NCBI RefSeq assembly: GCF_900603025.1
Contig: NZ_LR026975.1
Coordinates: 4,526,001-4,590,000, forward strand
Reading direction: 5' to 3'
Source: Mycolicibacterium hassiacum DSM 44199
GTDB lineage: Bacteria > Actinomycetota > Actinomycetes > Mycobacteriales > Mycobacteriaceae
Length of the DNA: 64,000 bases
Below the pieces are notes generated by a model. It worked only from the letters and a program-made list of their open reading frames with translations. It was not told the DNA's origin and ran no database searches. Numbering within the stretch: the first letter of the stretch is position 1; each line of letters begins with the position of its first letter. A program made the translations under genes and the position numbers. This document shows, piece by piece, positions 62,901 through 64,000 of this stretch.

Positions 62901-63722
62901 TCACGCCCACTTGGCGATCGCCCACCGCTCGAACAGGCCGAGGATCGAATCGGTCAGCTTGCCCAGCAGGGCCAGCGAGATGATCGCCAGGAAGATGCGG
63001 TCGATGCGCCCGTTCTGCCCGGAGTCCAGCAGCAAGAACCCCAGGCCCATCGAACTGGCGATCAACTCGGCGGCGACCAGGAACAACCACGACTGCGCCA
63101 GCGCCAGCCGCAGCGCCGACACCGTCGACGGCACCACCGCCGGCAACTGCACGGTGGTGAACAGCCGCACCCCGTGCAGCCCGAACGCGCGTCCGGCCTC
63201 GAGCAGGTGCGGATCGACGTGGCGCAGCGCCGAGCCGACGATGGTGTAGACGGGGAAGAACGCGCCGATCGCGATCAGGATGACCTTGGACTGCTCGCCG
63301 ATGCCGAACCACAGGATCAGCAGCGGCACCCAGGCCAGCGACGGAACCGCGCGGACGGCGCCGAACGTCGGCGCCAGCAGGATGTTCGCCAGCCGCGACA
63401 GCCCCACCACCGCGCCCAGCGCCAGCCCGATCGCGGCTCCGAACGTGAAGCCCAGCAGCACCCGCTGGGTGGAGATCGGGATGTAGGTCCCGTACAACCC
63501 GCGTTCGGTCAGGTCGACCGCCGCGGCCACCACCATCCCCGGCGACGGCAGCATCGACACCGGCACCCGTCCGCTGGTCGAAACCCATTGCCAGACAGCC
63601 AGTATCAGCAGCGGCAGCAACGCACCGCCGAGGATGTGCAGGCGACGGGCACGGCCGCCGGGAGTCGCCCGGTCCGTGCTGGTCGGCTCGGCCGCGACGG
63701 TCTCGGTCACGGGGGAGCTCAT
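62901..63722 (-). CDS. ABC transporter permease, SsuC/TauC type
   Basis: A 273-aa permease with six helices. The EAA-loop sequence HLLEAGRAFGLHGVRLFTTVQLPAVVP docks the ATPase. Resembles aliphatic sulfonate/taurine/nitrate importers. ATG overlaps the stop of the substrate-binding protein gene (ATGA). The ATPase gene is not visible downstream; it may lie beyond the window or elsewhere. Confidence 0.9.
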   Translation of the reverse strand: MSSPVTETVAAEPTSTDRATPGGRARRLHILGGALLPLLILAVWQWVSTSGRVPVSMLPSPGMVVAAAVDLTERGLYGTYIPISTQRVLLGFTFGAAIGLALGAVVGLSRLANILLAPTFGAVRAVPSLAWVPLLILWFGIGEQSKVILIAIGAFFPVYTIVGSALRHVDPHLLEAGRAFGLHGVRLFTTVQLPAVVPSTVSALRLALAQSWLFLVAAELIASSMGLGFLLLDSGQNGRIDRIFLAIISLALLGKLTDSILGLFERWAIAKWA

Positions 63723-64000
63723 CGCAGTCGTGCGGCGTCGGCCTGTTCGGCGAAGCTGTCGTTGACGATCGTCGCCAGCGCGTCATCGACCTGCTGCCGG
63801 CTCGGTACATCACCGAGGTCGACGAAGATCGGGCCGATCCGCTCCAGGACGGCCAGCTGCGCCTGGCCCGGCACCTGGTCCACATCGAGGTTGGAGCGCT
63901 CGCGAATCACCTTCTGCGCCACCGGAAGATCGATGCCCGCCGCGTCGGCCAGGATCTGCGCGGTCTCCTCCGGGTGCTCGGCCGCCCAGTCCGCGGCGGC
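63719..64000 (-). CDS. ABC transporter substrate-binding protein, 3' part only
   Basis: The last 93 codons of a gene running past the window edge (frame open to base 64000). EHPEETAQILADAAGIDLPVAQ is typical of the C-terminal lobe of SsuA/NrtA-like sulfonate/nitrate binding proteins, followed by VDDALATIVNDSFAEQADAARLR. Coupled by ATGA to the permease. The solute cannot be assigned from this fragment. Confidence 0.85.
   Translation of the reverse strand, partial: AAADWAAEHPEETAQILADAAGIDLPVAQKVIRERSNLDVDQVPGQAQLAVLERIGPIFVDLGDVPSRQQVDDALATIVNDSFAEQADAARLR

Overview
The window is high-GC actinobacterial DNA from a mycobacterium, most likely a non-tuberculous, Mycolicibacterium-like species. 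The evidence is gene content and order: the block DUF5318 - ponA1 - Rv0051-like - DJ-1 - rpsF - ssb - rpsR - rplI - dnaB matches M. tuberculosis Rv0049-Rv0058 as I remember it, and there is an mceA-F operon, an lppW orthologue, a fused HadA/HadB dehydratase, a celA1-type cellulase, an MspA-like protein and a RafH-type hibernation factor behind a DosR box. Start codons are often GTG, many genes overlap by ATGA, GTGA or TGATG, and several genes look leaderless (TANNNT 6-8 bases before the start codon).

Layout. 0-9 kb: conserved core of cell-wall synthesis (ponA1), ribosomal proteins, single-strand binding protein and an intein-free dnaB. 9-16.5 kb: minus-strand operon acyl-CoA synthetase - DUF3556 membrane protein - CrtI-like oxidoreductase, divergent from a leaderless PucR-type regulator; then an alpha/beta hydrolase. 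16.5-24 kb: complete mceA-F operon on the minus strand with no yrbE genes beside it and a 1-base frameshift at the end of mceC. 24-36 kb: catabolic and regulatory accessory genes, including YaeQ, amidohydrolase, TetR, a MerR gene with a clear MerR-type promoter, MpaB-like oxygenase, and a carotenoid oxygenase operon ending in a double-domain HxlR protein, facing a thiolase. 36-43 kb: cell-envelope genes, including lppW, a VTC - DUF4956 - CotH operon and an MspA-like pair. 43-47.5 kb: a flavin monooxygenase between 63-bp direct repeats, nsrR, and a GH16 glucanase. 47.6-50.7 kb: a nested insertion. 50.7-64 kb: mostly housekeeping and lipid genes, rafH, tex, a second MpaB-like gene and the start of an ABC transporter that runs off the end.

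The most unusual locus is 47.6-50.7 kb. A TetR-type gene is split by about 2.46 kb of DNA. The two ends of the inserted DNA are the N-terminal and C-terminal halves of one exported-protein gene, in circularly permuted order, and the halves rejoin in frame at the junction. An intact IS481-family element sits exactly on the stop codon of that gene, flanked by CTAG. This reads as integration of a small single-gene DNA circle, with the IS added before or after.

No rRNA, tRNA or CRISPR array was seen. Functional calls come from reading motifs and remembered homologues; no database search was run.
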